Shown here: in pieces, positions 1-10,845 of the stretch
Position numbering within the stretch: position 1 is the stretch's first letter
Layout of the letters: each line of letters opens with the position of its first letter
Assembly: GCA_015680685.1 (NCBI GenBank)
Contig: MNCI01036292.1
Location: 104,482-168,481 of the forward strand
Source of the DNA: Gnetum montanum
Lineage: Eukaryota; Streptophyta; Gnetopsida; Gnetales; Gnetaceae
Length of the DNA: 64,000 nucleotides
Direction of reading: 5' to 3'
Position numbers and translations under genes: made by a program
The notes under the pieces: generated by a model
Databases searched by the model: none
Seen by the model: the letters and a program-made list of their open reading frames with translations, nothing else
Told to the model about the DNA's origin: nothing

Positions 1-1240
1 GACCTCAAATATTTAAACAAGGTAAAATGACACAAGTAAAAACTTTGCAATAAAGCTATCCCAAATTAAAGAACTACGAATTGTTCAAACTTCGAAGGCT
101 CAAATAAGAAATTTCTTCAAGACAATCCTACTATGCTACCAAAAATTGCTGTGTAGACTACCACGTACGAGACTCCATTTTGGCTAGATAATAGATGTCA
201 ACGTTTGCATTCAACAGAACCTTCAAAAGACTTGACAATTTCTGATTGAAATACCACGGAGATTCACTTTAAAGATTAAAAGAAGCTATTCTGGTCCCAT
301 CAAAATACCAAAGATTTTCTGAACCCTCTTGACTATTGAATCGTTCAACGGCATGACTACAAGCAGAGGCTATCTTACAACAATCCCAAAAGCGGTTCTT
401 ATACATCTCACAATAACTAAATTCACTACTAAAATGCTCTTAAGGCTTTCAAGCACAAGCACTTCTATGGTAAAATTTTAATAGAAAATTTCAATCGTGC
501 AACAAGAACAATAAGAGGAATCTAAAAATCCCAAAATTACTTGCCAAGGATGATACTATCTAAACCACTAGCTAGATAATTTAAACAAAATAAAAATAAA
601 ACATAACTCACAGGACTATGACAAAGAGGCTGAAATCTTTTCTTTAGCAAGTCATCTTACAAGCAATCTTTCACAATTTCTTCCAAGAGTGTGTCTCCAA
701 GTGAGAGCTCCCAAAAGTCACCCAAGTGTGTGATGTGAGACCTCCCAAAAGTCCCCTCGTTGACCCCTGAAGCCTTTTTATAGGGTTCAGAGGTAGTTAC
801 ATAAAAAGTATCTTACCTAACTTCTCTCCCAAGTAACTTGGCCAACCAATTAGGAGATTACTTGCCCAACAAGTTAGGTAAGTTACAAAAAATCTTGGGT
901 GGTTGTAACTATCATATAGATAAAAAATCTGCAGCTGACAAGAGTCTAGTTCATGTATGATATTGGGTAAATATCTCATGAATTTTTGTCTTTGAATATA
1001 TTTTTATATAGAGGTATCCAATATTTACATCCAATGTTCATCTCCATTAAGTTGAGGCTTTAGAAATGTTTCATTTTTACACAAGAAACTCCTATGTCTA
1101 GTGAGGAAACTAGATTTTCACAAACGAATATAATTGAATATAAAATTGATTTAGGGGATGGCCGATGAAAGAAAATATACTTTTCAAAAGTGAAGGCCTT
1201 AAATAATTTTCCAAAGTTAACTGAGATATCGTGGAGGATG
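1..1240. other. AT-rich DNA without a recognisable gene
   Basis: Only short, unrelated open frames occur on either strand, and none resembles a known protein domain. I see no RNA gene, LTR terminus or poly-A boundary. It is probably old intergenic sequence or transposon debris too decayed to name. Confidence 0.5.
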
Positions 1241-1249
1241 TAGTATACA

Positions 1250-1800
1250 ATTAAACTAGCTGCTCTGCTCGATAGCTTTTCTTACGCGTAGCCCATCTCT
1301 GTAGCTTATGCTCCATCGAACTTGTCTCGCCCACTAAACCTCCTGAAAATACAATGGTAGTTGGAACCGCTTCTACGCACAGTTCAGTAGCAGTTGCCAT
1401 CTCTCCCATGTCAGCAGTGAAATGGCTTGGAACTGCAAACCCTCGGTGATGATGACCTACTTCTACACATGGGCCGCATTCAAGTATGGTGTATTAAGCG
1501 CCAACGGTGTGGGTGCATTTGCAGTCACCACCTGTCTCCAGTGAAAAAAGCAGACACCTTCCTTGTCCTTGGGAGCGCTCAATATTTTTTGCCGATAATC
1601 GCCCATAACCGCAGGCACAGGTGCAGGCACGGTAGAAAAGAAAAGAAAAATCTGGACCTCTGGCTTGGTTTCCTGCACTGCTGATCCACACAGCATGGCT
1701 ACCAATGCAGCACTTAGGGCACTGAAATACCAACAATGTAGCAAGCACGGCAACGTTCATGGTGTCAATGATGTTGCCACCATGTACGGTTGAAGTAATG
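1250..1800 (-). pseudogene. Possible gene fragment, unrecognised
   Basis: This stretch is richer in G+C than its surroundings and carries overlapping open frames on the minus strand. One gives about 96 residues with a hydrophobic N-terminal part; a second, nearer 1,250-1,405, starts MGEMATATELCVEAVPTT and runs about 52 residues to a stop. No family is recognised and the two frames do not join without a shift. Base composition makes a decayed host exon possible, but a chance open frame in a GC-richer island explains it equally well. There is no visible promoter or splice pattern to decide. Confidence 0.2.
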
Positions 1801-1829
1801 ATGCCCTTTCTTAAACTTACTCATGCATC

Positions 1830-3595
1830 TGTTATCGAGTGTTGCGTCCACCGCCTGGGTTTTAGCCCTGTTTCATTTATTTTGCTGTAACTTGTTACTT
1901 CAAAAAAAACTATTAAACCACTTAAAAAAATTAGGCTTACTATGAAAACAGAAAAACTAAACTTTGCATGGCAAGCATTTGACGAAATTCCAAAGTGGAA
2001 TATGAGGTTATTCCTGGTGGTTGTTAACAATTTTTATCGACAAGCATAGCCTTCATAATTTCATTTTTTTGGTTGCTGTATTGGTGAGAACCGCGATGCC
2101 GCTTTGAGAGTAAGTGTACCATCTTTTCAGCTTCCAGAAAATGTTTTTCCAATGCCTGAACTATGCCACATTATATCACAAGATGCGCCTCTGTTTCTAA
2201 AATTATTTGGCATGGTACATTGCTTCTTTTTGCTACAGGATCAAATATCGGTATCTCTGTTTATTGATTTCAATTTGAATCTGTCTTGGCCTGTGTGAAA
2301 AGCAGGACCGACCCCATCTCCATTAATGTTTATCATCAATATGCTTGTGTAACCAAGCCATGTATATTTCCACTTCCACCACCACTGCTAAACCATCTCT
2401 GAGCCTATAACTGGTTGAATTAAACCCTTTCCCAATAAGCATCGCGTAATATGCCGAAATATTGCACGCTTTGGCCAATGTATAAGGTTAAAAATAAAAT
2501 ATGTGTTTCATCACCGTATAACTCTTATGAATCTTTATACATATTTTATTTTATTTTTATTCTCTTTTCCTTCTATTAAAATAGACTGAAACTCCTGCTC
2601 CATGAAATGGCTTAAAATGTGCCAACAGTAACTTTGTTGAATGAATGAGTAATTAGGGATAAGCATGAGGTGAAGGAGAAATTCAACAGCTTGCATGCCA
2701 AACTATAATAGATGGTTGCAAGTGAGCTAACACTATAGGAAAATATGGATCTTTAGAAAAGATGTACATTCTCCATCATGAAGTAGTTGTTGCATTTCAT
2801 GAGAGGAGACTCAAGCAAGTTGAGGAGAACATGTAGGCAAAAAGAAAAGGTATCTTTATGTAGTCCAAACTTTCGTAGGTTGACTATGCATAAAGCTAGA
2901 AGAGAAACTCCATTGAGCAATGGTTTAACTAGATATAGCCCAATGTGAGCTCTTGCATGTGAAAAGTAGTCACAAGTAGTTCTAGATTTGTAATGAAAAA
3001 TGACAATAAGGACTTTTGTGAGAGTAGGAGCTGATGCATGAGCAAAATTAAAAACTTTAAGCAAGGGTGATAGACCTAGAAGCATAACTTTAGAGATTTC
3101 ACATGTTTTCACCCAACTCCTCTAGCTTCTTTTCATACTAAGTAGGCACATCGGGGGGCTTCTTCTATTGGCCACCATCCCCTACCAGTTCTTACTGAGG
3201 TGGCTTATATTCTATTATAACATAGTCATGGTTTGTACATTTGTCCAGTTGTATCCCTCTATATTGATCCTATCATGTGTCTAATTTTAGTCTTGTACTC
3301 TCGGCTTTAAAGCTATGGGACTATCTTTACTCAGTTTTGGAGGTATGATGAGTCATACAATGACATTTTGTAAATTAATTATAAGCCTAGATTCAAAATG
3401 TGTTTCATGCACCTAGTGTTTGTGGTTTTCGCATGCATAGTTGAGGTTTCTACTTCACAAGGTTCCATCCTAGCCTTCCAAATCATACGTGTAGGTTTGG
3501 TGCATGTTTCGAGCCTTTTGGAATATCTCTAGCTTCGTTTGGAGATCCTCAAAGGCTTCCAGCATGTTCCTTGGCATATTGGCTTTCACCTAGAA
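1830..3595. other. Unassigned AT-rich stretch
   Basis: A 119-codon open frame on the minus strand (2,753-3,112) is the longest in the region; its translation has no recognisable motif and is probably chance. I see no repeat boundary, tRNA-like box or transposon protein motif. Confidence 0.45.
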
Positions 3596-3599
3596 AAAT

Positions 3600-4450
3600 G
3601 TTGGTAAAGTATTAGGAGGAGGGGTGCACTAACTTCCCTACACTAGTGCACCCCTTGTGTTAGCATAGGGACATTGATGTATCCCCATGGTGCCCTGGTT
3701 TAGTTACCTTTGCCTCCAGGCCCCCTACAGTGTGTCTTGGAATTTCTAGGTTATGCTAATAGACCTCTATTGATGCTTGGGCATTGACAAACCCCTATTG
3801 TTATGTAATGAAAACTATAAATACCCAGGATGATCTCTCACATGGGAGAATTGGATTCCAAGCATTTTCCTTTAGCTTTTGGTGTTTGGCTTTCATGTGA
3901 AGAGCTCTTCCTCCCTTGGGTAAGTGATTATTTCCTATTTTGTATGTATTTTGAGTCATCACTTTCACATGTGGGGCTAGACTCTGTTGGAGTACTACCA
4001 TGCTTACATAGCTCAGAGCTGTTTAGTCGATGCGGAGTCCAATATTTGCATTGTGAATAAAGCTTATGGTTTTCCCTCATTTGTGTCATTAATGCCTTAA
4101 ACATTAAAATACCAAAAAACATCATAAAATGTTAAAACCATATTAATATTTATTTGTTTCGTTTTCATTTTCATAAGCTGCAATGACTCATTCTTACCCA
4201 AGGAGGTCACTACCATACGACATGGTGTTAGACCATCAAGGAGGTTGGGACTAAGAGCCATTTTATTTGCATTCATGTGTGTATGGTGTTGCACTTATCC
4301 TCTAGAGGGATTGCAACACAAGAATTTCCCTTGTCCCGTGGTGGGATTACAATGCATGTGTTTATGACTTGTTTATTATAAAGATAAAATTGATAAAAAT
4401 CGTAAAACATAAAATCATAAATATTCTGTCTCACTTTGGCAACAAAAATT
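3600..4450 (+). mobile_element. Possible solo LTR or LTR fragment
   Basis: The segment begins with TGTTGG, a common LTR start, contains a promoter-like TATAAATA box at 3,816-3,823 and has no coding content, which together suggest an isolated LTR. No target-site duplication, partner LTR or primer-binding site could be found, so the limits are approximate. The alternative is a dead host promoter. Confidence 0.25.
3620..3655. repeat. 12-bp perfect inverted repeat, 12-nt loop
   Basis: The arms AGGGGTGCACTA and TAGTGCACCCCT are exact reverse complements around a 12-nt loop, so the single strand can fold into a GC-rich hairpin. It lies about 160 bp upstream of the TATA box of the possible solo LTR. 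Whether it has any role is unknown. Confidence 0.7.
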
Positions 4451-4699
4451 TTTACTATGTCATATGTATTATAATATGTTTTCTATTTCTTGAATGCAAA
4501 GAAAAATATGAGTGTTCTTGGTAATCCACTCAACATCATCTTCAAAGCTTATGATTAGATCACATTACGATTTGTATGATAATCCCATTGGTCCAAAATT
4601 GGTGGAACNAAATGTACCATAGTTTGGTGCATTACTACATAGAACATTATTGTGTGGAGTGTTACTGGCATTAAGGACTAGTTGCCCAGTAGCTGGAAT

Positions 4700-5151
4700 T
4701 TTGATTTTCAGATTGCTTGGGATAACAGTAAAAAATAATAATAATAGAAAAACACAATAATATATCCTAGGAAAAAATAAGAAAAACCCTAGCAAGAAAT
4801 AGGCTCTTGGATCTTTATGTCATCTTAGAGAGAATTTCTGAAACATAATGAACAATAGAGAATGGGAATGAAGAAAGCATTATGATGAAAGAAAAAACAC
4901 ACTTCCTTGTAACTATATTTATAGCATGGGATGCAGGATGTAAACTGGATATTAACAATAGTAAAATGACGGAGATGAACAATAGTTTTACATTGACTAT
5001 ATTTTAAATGTTTGCAGTTAAATACTTAACACTGTAGTTTATTACAACATAGCTATTGTACCATACAATTACAAATAAGATAGTGCTAGCAATCAAAGAG
5101 ACGATAATATCTGAGCTTATGTGAATAGCAATTTCCTTCACTTTACTTACA
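4700..5151 (-). repeat. 3' LTR of the copia element
   Basis: Partner of 8,632-9,092. The inner end (TGTAAGTAAAG on the element's strand) abuts the polypurine tract. The outer terminus has changed from CA to AA on the element's strand. Similarity ends at the terminus; the flank beyond it is unrelated. Confidence 0.88.
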
Positions 5152-5152
5152 A

Positions 5153-5163
5153 TTCTCCCTCTT
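5153..5163 (-). other. Polypurine tract, copia element
   Basis: AAGAGGGAGAA on the element strand lies immediately before the 3' LTR, the expected position of the plus-strand primer in reverse transcription. Confidence 0.8.
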
Positions 5164-5207
5164 GAAGGCAAAGTTGTTGTGAAGCCTAATCTAGACCTTA
5201 GATGATA

Positions 5208-6300
5208 TCACCTTCCATGACACCAATAGTTATTTGACATATACTTACTAAGTTTTCCAACAATGTATGCAATATTAGGTCTAGTAGTTACCATTACATA
5301 CATCAAATTTCCAATAGCACTAGCATATAGAATTTTTATCATGAGCTCTTTTTCATCATATGCCTTGGGGCATTGTTCAACTAAGAGTTTCATCCCAGTT
5401 TCAGGGTGTTGCCACAGGCTTACAATCTTACATATTATATCTTTTTAAGATATTTTGCACATATGTAGATTGTAAAACCCAAAGTTTGTTATTACCTTGT
5501 TTCTTTTAATTTCTATGCCCAAAATCCTTTTAACAATTCCAAGATCTTTCACCTCAAACTGAGAAGAAAGAAGTTGTTTCAACTCTTTAATTTCATCCAT
5601 GTCACTTCCTGCTATTAACATGTCATCAACATATAATAGTAAAATTAAGAGTTCTTCATTTTTATTTTTGACATATTAGTAGGAGTCTTCTAACATGTGT
5701 TCATTAAATGTTTTTATTCCACATCCTTGGTGCTTGTTTGAACCCATATAATGATCTTAGCAATCGACACAACATATGCTCTTTTCCTTTCACTTCATAC
5801 CCTTTAGGGTAAAGCATATATATTTCTTCCTCAATATCACCATTGAGGAAAGCAATTTTTACATCCATTTTTTCAAGTTTTGGATCATAAGCTGCTGCTA
5901 TTGATAACAATGATCTAATGGATGTTAATTTTCCCACAGGGGAGAAGATTTCATCATAATCAATTCCCTTTTGTTGGGAATAACCCTTAGCAACAGGACG
6001 TGCTTTAAGCTAGTTACTAGATTTAATTTTGAACATCCACTTACATTCAATTGATTTTCTATCAGATGGAAGTTCAACAAATTCCCATGTCTTATTCTTA
6101 TAAATAGCAAACATTTCATCATCGATTTCTCACTTCCATTATTTATAATAAAGAGATGTACACACTTCATCATAAGTAAGTGGTTCAGGTTTAATGATTA
6201 GAATTTGATTTTTAAACAAAGTGGGTAATTTTCTTATGTGACTAGACCATCTTAGGGGTTATCAAGTTGATGGAGCACCATGTTGATACTTGATTTCCTC
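5208..6300 (-). pseudogene. pol: Copia reverse transcriptase pseudogene, RNase H deleted
   Basis: The RT shows MDVKIAFLNGDIEEEIYM, LCRLLRSLYGFKQAPRMWNK and the active site LLLYVDDMLIAGSDM (about 5,607-5,650), so the catalytic YVDD box is intact. The frame is broken at several points. After the connection segment TRPNIAYIVGKLSKYMSNN the sequence jumps to CHGR and a stop, followed within about 50 bp by the polypurine tract. Family members have some 130 more residues of RNase H here; none are present, so one internal deletion removed the domain. The element could not degrade its RNA-DNA hybrid without help. Confidence 0.92.
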
Positions 6301-6540
6301 ATCTTCACTTTCATCTTCCCCTGTACTTATGTCTTGTGTATTATGCATACCATCCTATTGGTTAAGAGCAACATCTTTTGTTGAGGGAGGATGATCCTCT
6401 AAATTTCTTTTATTAACTTGAAAAGATACATGATCAGGTGTTACATCATTAGAGAGATTGCACTTAATATGTTTTCAAGACTCTCTACATAGAACATTAC
6501 AACTATAGATAACCCTCTTAGTTTCTGGGTTGTACAACTT

Positions 6541-7790
6541 CTAAGCTTTAACACCATGACCATAACCAAGGAAAATACATCTTACAGACTTATAGTCTAA
6601 TTTTGTTCTATCAATTTTTGGAATGTGAACATAAGCTTCACACCCAAAAACTTGAAGATGATTCAAATTAATAGACTTGCTGCTCCATATTTCTTCTGGA
6701 ATCTTTCCATCAATTCCAAAGAATGGAGACCTATTGATGAGATAGCAAGTAGTTATTGCAGCTTCAGCCCAAAAATGTTTACCAAGACTAGCTTTACTTA
6801 GCATGCCTACGATTCTTTCGAGCAATGTTCTATTGAAACATTCAGCTACTCCACTCTATTCAGGAGTTCCTAGAATAGTCTCTTGCTTGTATATGCCATG
6901 TTCTTTACAAAAAAGTGTTAAAAACATGGGAGCAAAATTCACCACCATTATCTATTCTGAGAACCTTGATCTTCTCTGTTGAATAATTTTCAACAAGAGC
7001 TTTTAACTCTTTAAATTTTTTAAACACTTCAGACTTATGTTTCATTAAATAAATCCAAGATTTTGTTGAAAAATCATCAATGAATAAAACATATTATGTA
7101 GCACTTCCAAGTAAGAATGTTGGCAAGTCTCTAACTGGTTCACAAATGTCATTGTGTGTTAACTCTAATACTTGATTAACTTTAGCATTACTTCTTGGCA
7201 ATCTTGAATGTGTTTGTTTACCAAGTAGGCAATGATGAAAAAAATTCAAAGATTCCTCTATAAGATTAATTTTACCTTTTTTATGTAGTTCCTTTAGACC
7301 TTTTTCACTTAAATGTGCCAATCTTCTATGCCAAAGATCAATGCTTGAATGCAAGTAAATAATAGCTACCATATTGAAGTTGTGTTGCAACATTCTTGCT
7401 TCCAACCTGTAAAGTCTTTCCATCTTTACATCCGTAGTTAGAGGTAAAGACCCTTGCAAGATTTTACATTTTCCTTTACCAAATATGATAGTTAGACCTG
7501 TAGAATCTAACTCACTCACAAATAGGAGACTCATTGTGAGTTTACGTACATGAGGAACCTGAGATATAGTGTTAATGGTTCCATCCTTAAATTTGATTTT
7601 AACTTTACCGTACCCAACAACATCACAAAGACCATCATCACCTAGCTTGACCACACCAAGATTACAAAAAAAGTATTGACAAAACCATTCATGATGTGGG
7701 GTATAGTGATAGAAAACACCAGAATCAATATACCAAGAAACTCTCTCAATGTCATCAATTAATGACACCACATACAAACCTTCCTATCAA
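6541..7790 (-). pseudogene. pol: Copia protease, GAG-pre-integrase and integrase pseudogene
   Basis: The upstream part is open for about 227 codons. It begins with the aspartic protease site WYIDSGVFYH (family DSGA, here DSGV). The GAG-pre-integrase zinc region follows, with LWHRRLAHLS and HHCLLGKQTHSRLP, the second half missing a cysteine. Integrase continues in broken frames: THNDICEPV with the first catalytic Asp, VLRIDNGGEFCSHVF with the second, and SGVAECFNRTLLERIVGM with the Glu. It closes with GKHFWAEAAITTCYLINRSP and a C-terminal VFGCEAYVHIPKIDRTKLD. All three catalytic acids can be seen, but stops near 7,090 and 6,860 and frame changes prevent synthesis. Confidence 0.93.
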
Positions 7791-7829
7791 TGAGAAGGAG
7801 GAATTTCATTTTTATTATTATTACTTGCA

Positions 7830-8567
7830 GATGCCTTTTCTTTCTTTGCTACTTTATAATATTTTTTTAGAATGACCAATCTTTCCACAATTCCAACATC
7901 TTGGTTTTGTGGAATTTTTCTTGGATCTAGGAGGTTTAAACTGTGGACTTTTATTCAACTTTATGTTTGAGTTTTTGACAAGGAAAAGATCACTTTGGAT
8001 AGGGGTAGACCTTTTAATTTTCCTTTCTTCACTAAGGAGTTGGTCCACAATAGTATCAAAATTAAGAGTTGACATAGAATTACCCACTGATGTTACAAAA
8101 GTATTTCAAGACTTAGGAAGAGACTTTAAAAGATACGTACAATGATCTTCCTCTTTCATTTTATCTTCAACTGCTTCAAGTTGCATCATGATATCGTTGA
8201 AGATAATGAAATGATTAGTAATTAACATACCTTCAAGCATCTTGAGTGTGTGTAAATTCCTCCTATGAAACAATTTGTTAGCAACTAATTTTGTTTGGTA
8301 CAAATCTTTTAATTTATCCTACAAATCTTTGGCTATTAGAACTCTAGAAATGTTGAGCAGCACCAAACGAGAGAGACACAAACGAATTCTTCTTTATGCC
8401 TTTCTATCCACAATCTCCCAATTTGAATCTGTGATAGTAGTAGGCTTGGAATTAGCAATTACTTGCCAAAGATCTTTGTTGACAATAAGATCCTCCATGT
8501 ACATTCTCCAAACTTTGTAATCATTTTTAGATAATTTTTCAATTTTGATTTTTGCAAAGTTTGCCAT
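7830..8567 (-). pseudogene. gag: Copia gag (nucleocapsid) pseudogene
   Basis: The frame starts with MANFAKIKIEKLSKNDYKVW shortly after the 5' LTR and shows the usual copia Gag course: an N-terminal region with WRMYMEDLI, a central helical part with KLKDLYQTKLVANKLF, and a basic C-terminus ending in a zinc knuckle. The knuckle reads CWNCGKIGHSKKIL, so the last cysteine of the CCHC set is lost and a stop follows at once. Several in-frame stops precede it, for instance after DRKA and after SLPKS. Gag would package element RNA in a cytoplasmic particle. This copy cannot make a full-length protein. Confidence 0.9.
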
Positions 8568-8618
8568 ACCTTGAAATCAAACAACACCACAAAAAAGAAC
8601 CACCATGAAAGAATCTCA

Positions 8619-8629
8619 CTCCAATACCA
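8619..8629 (-). other. Primer-binding site, copia element
   Basis: The element strand reads TGGTATTGGAG two bases inside the 5' LTR. Copia elements commonly carry TGGTATCAGAG, complementary to the initiator-tRNA-Met 3' end; this copy differs at two positions. Confidence 0.7.
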
Positions 8630-8631
8630 AT

Positions 8632-9092
8632 TGTGATTTTTAGATCGTTGGTGATAACAGTAAAAAAATAAGTCAATAGAAAAACACAAGAATATATCTT
8701 GGGGAAAAACAAGAAAAACCCTAGCAAGAAACAGACTCTTGGATCTTTATGTCAGCTCAGAGAAAATTTCTAAAACACAATGAACAACAAAGAATGGGAA
8801 ATAAAAAAGCATTGGGATGAAAGTTAAACACACACCTTGAATGCTTCCTTGTAACCATATTTATAACATGGGAAGCTGGATGTAAATTGGATATTAATAG
8901 TAGTAAAATGACGGAGATGAAAAATAGTTTTACATTGACTATATTTCAAATATTTGTAGTTAAATACTTTACATTGCAGTTTATTACAACATAACTATTG
9001 TACCATACAACTACAAAAGGATAGTGTGTGTAATCAAAGAGATGACAATATCTGAGCTTATGTGAATGGCAATTACCTTCACTTTACTCACA
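8632..9092 (-). repeat. 5' LTR of the copia element
   Basis: Matched against 4,700-5,151. On the element's strand it starts TGTGAGTAAAG and ends in CACA just before the primer-binding site, so it keeps the TG...CA ends. It supplied the promoter and transcript start. It is slightly longer than the other copy, partly through a small insertion near 8,858. Confidence 0.9.
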
Positions 9093-10540
9093 AAGAATAT
9101 GTAGGCTTGTTGAGGAGGCTTTGCCTCTCTAGTTGAAGTCACCACTCCTCTTTGCAACATGGAATTTGGGCTAGTTGCACATAGCCTAGGATCGGTCATT
9201 ATGTTGCTATCTTGGGTCTTTATGCATGGACATTGTCTAATGCATTCTCGCTATGCTTCTAACCATCTTGTAATGGGTGCCATGACTTCTATTGTGCTTA
9301 CATGTGTTATGAACGTTGAGGCATAATCTACCTTGAGTTCACCCTTCTTTCGTAGTTGATTCAAAACCCTTGGGTGGTGTTGTGGGGTGCTTTTCAAGGA
9401 TAGCATTGTAACACCCTCACCCCATATTCTTGTTGAAATTGAATTGAACAACAAGGGTTGTGACACTATTTGGATTGTAAATGGAAGTAACTTTTGTCCT
9501 AAGGGAAATGGTTAAAAGGATTTGTCATCACAGATAACCAGCCTGCAACAAATTGTTTTATCATCAACTCTATGAAAACAACCAAGTTAATAAGGTCAAG
9601 GATTCTACAACTGTTGTCTCTTACCCATGATACACAACCTTCTAGTACAAAACATTCAAAAAACCAATGCACAACCAAGGTTGCAAATAATGGTATGATG
9701 GTACAAAGGCGTTGTGAAATGTCAAGGGAGCACCCAATAATTATGAGATGAGACATTATTCCCATTTCAAGAATATTTGCATTTAGAAATAAAAGAAGAA
9801 AGCATGATTTAATTATCTTTGTTTTGTAGGGATTGTCAAGAACTTCAATTACTACTAAAACATTCATGAGGTGTTTTCTTGGGTCCAAGTTGGAATTTGA
9901 ACAAGGGGATAAAAAATTATAGAACTAATATTGAATTGAATAATCAACAATGCTAAAAAATGAAGCAATTGGATACCCCATATCTATATCCTTAAGTAAC
10001 TATATAAAAAAGTTTGAATCATGTTATCTTGAATAAACATGAATCAACATAACTTCCAAAATTGAATAAGACAACTAAATGATTATGGTGATGTAGCTTA
10101 GGATATGATAGAGAAAAAACACTTAATAAAATTAGAAAAACTATAGAAACTTCAAACACAAGTTGAAGATCTAAGCATAACATTCCAAAAAAAAATTAAT
10201 TGCATAGAAGAAAATAGTACAAATGCAGTATGCACAACAAAAAATTTAGATGCAGGCTAAGTGTCAGAGGGAAGACTTTCAAAATGTATTAATAATACCA
10301 AACCAACAAATGTTGCAATCTATTAGTAGAAATCTAGGCTAGGCTTTGTTAAGTAAATGGTGCAATGTAGTAAGAAGCATGGCTAAAGGGCTCCTTTTGC
10401 CATCATGGCTTACTACTTTCCCAACATAAAATAAAACAAAATAAAAATTCTTAAAATTAACATTATATAAAAAGTAAAAACTACATACAACATGACATTT
10501 TAAATCAACTCCACCCCACCAAATGTAGGGGGTTGGTTTT
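9093..10540. other. Unassigned flank of the copia element
   Basis: No transposon domain or RNA gene is visible. A 129-codon open frame on the minus strand (9,499-9,888) is the only notable one; it is hydrophobic and matches nothing I know. The rest is AT-rich with many stops. Confidence 0.4.
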
Positions 10541-10559
10541 TCTATTTCCTGCTTCATGG

Positions 10560-10845
10560 AAAAATGCTCAGCCTATATGGAGTTGATTTTATTTGTTTGG
10601 TTTATGGGGTGGATTAACCTACCTTATGTGTGGGTACTCACCCTTGGTTTCATTTGCTATGTTGATCTTGGGAGGGAGGGGGAGTGGTGTGGATCACTTA
10701 AAAGGCCTTATGTTGTTGCTGGTTGGGGAGCCCCCTTCTAGGGGGAGACCTCTCCCTAGTTTTTGGATCTCAGTTGTATCTATACATATGTTAAATTTTA
10801 ATTGAATTTTTACGTGACCTTTTTCCAAAAATAAAATAAAATAAA
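10560..10845 (+). mobile_element. Truncated LINE 3' end with (AAATA) tail
   Basis: The right end ACCTTTTTCCAAAAATAAAA followed by AAATA units is the same as the end of 20,690-21,258, so these are two copies of one LINE or LINE-dependent element, truncated at the 5' side. The body is GT-rich and non-coding. The left limit is approximate. Confidence 0.6.

Larger units (their letters stand above)
4700..9092 (-). mobile_element. Ty1/copia LTR retrotransposon, decayed
   Basis: A copia element with both LTRs, read on the minus strand in the order gag, protease, integrase, reverse transcriptase. That order (integrase before RT) defines Ty1/copia. At about 4.4 kb it is shorter than the usual 5 kb because the RNase H end of pol is missing. 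The LTR pair (about 452 and 461 bp) is recognisable along its whole length but carries many substitutions and small indels, so the insertion is old. The flanking bases GGAAT on the left and A-AGAAT on the right may be a degraded target-site duplication. Multiple stops and frameshifts make it non-autonomous. Confidence 0.95.

Noticed and set aside
9499-9888. 129-codon minus-strand frame as a gene
   Set aside because: Hydrophobic, no motif, no neighbours or splice pattern supporting it; chance cannot be excluded in AT-rich DNA.
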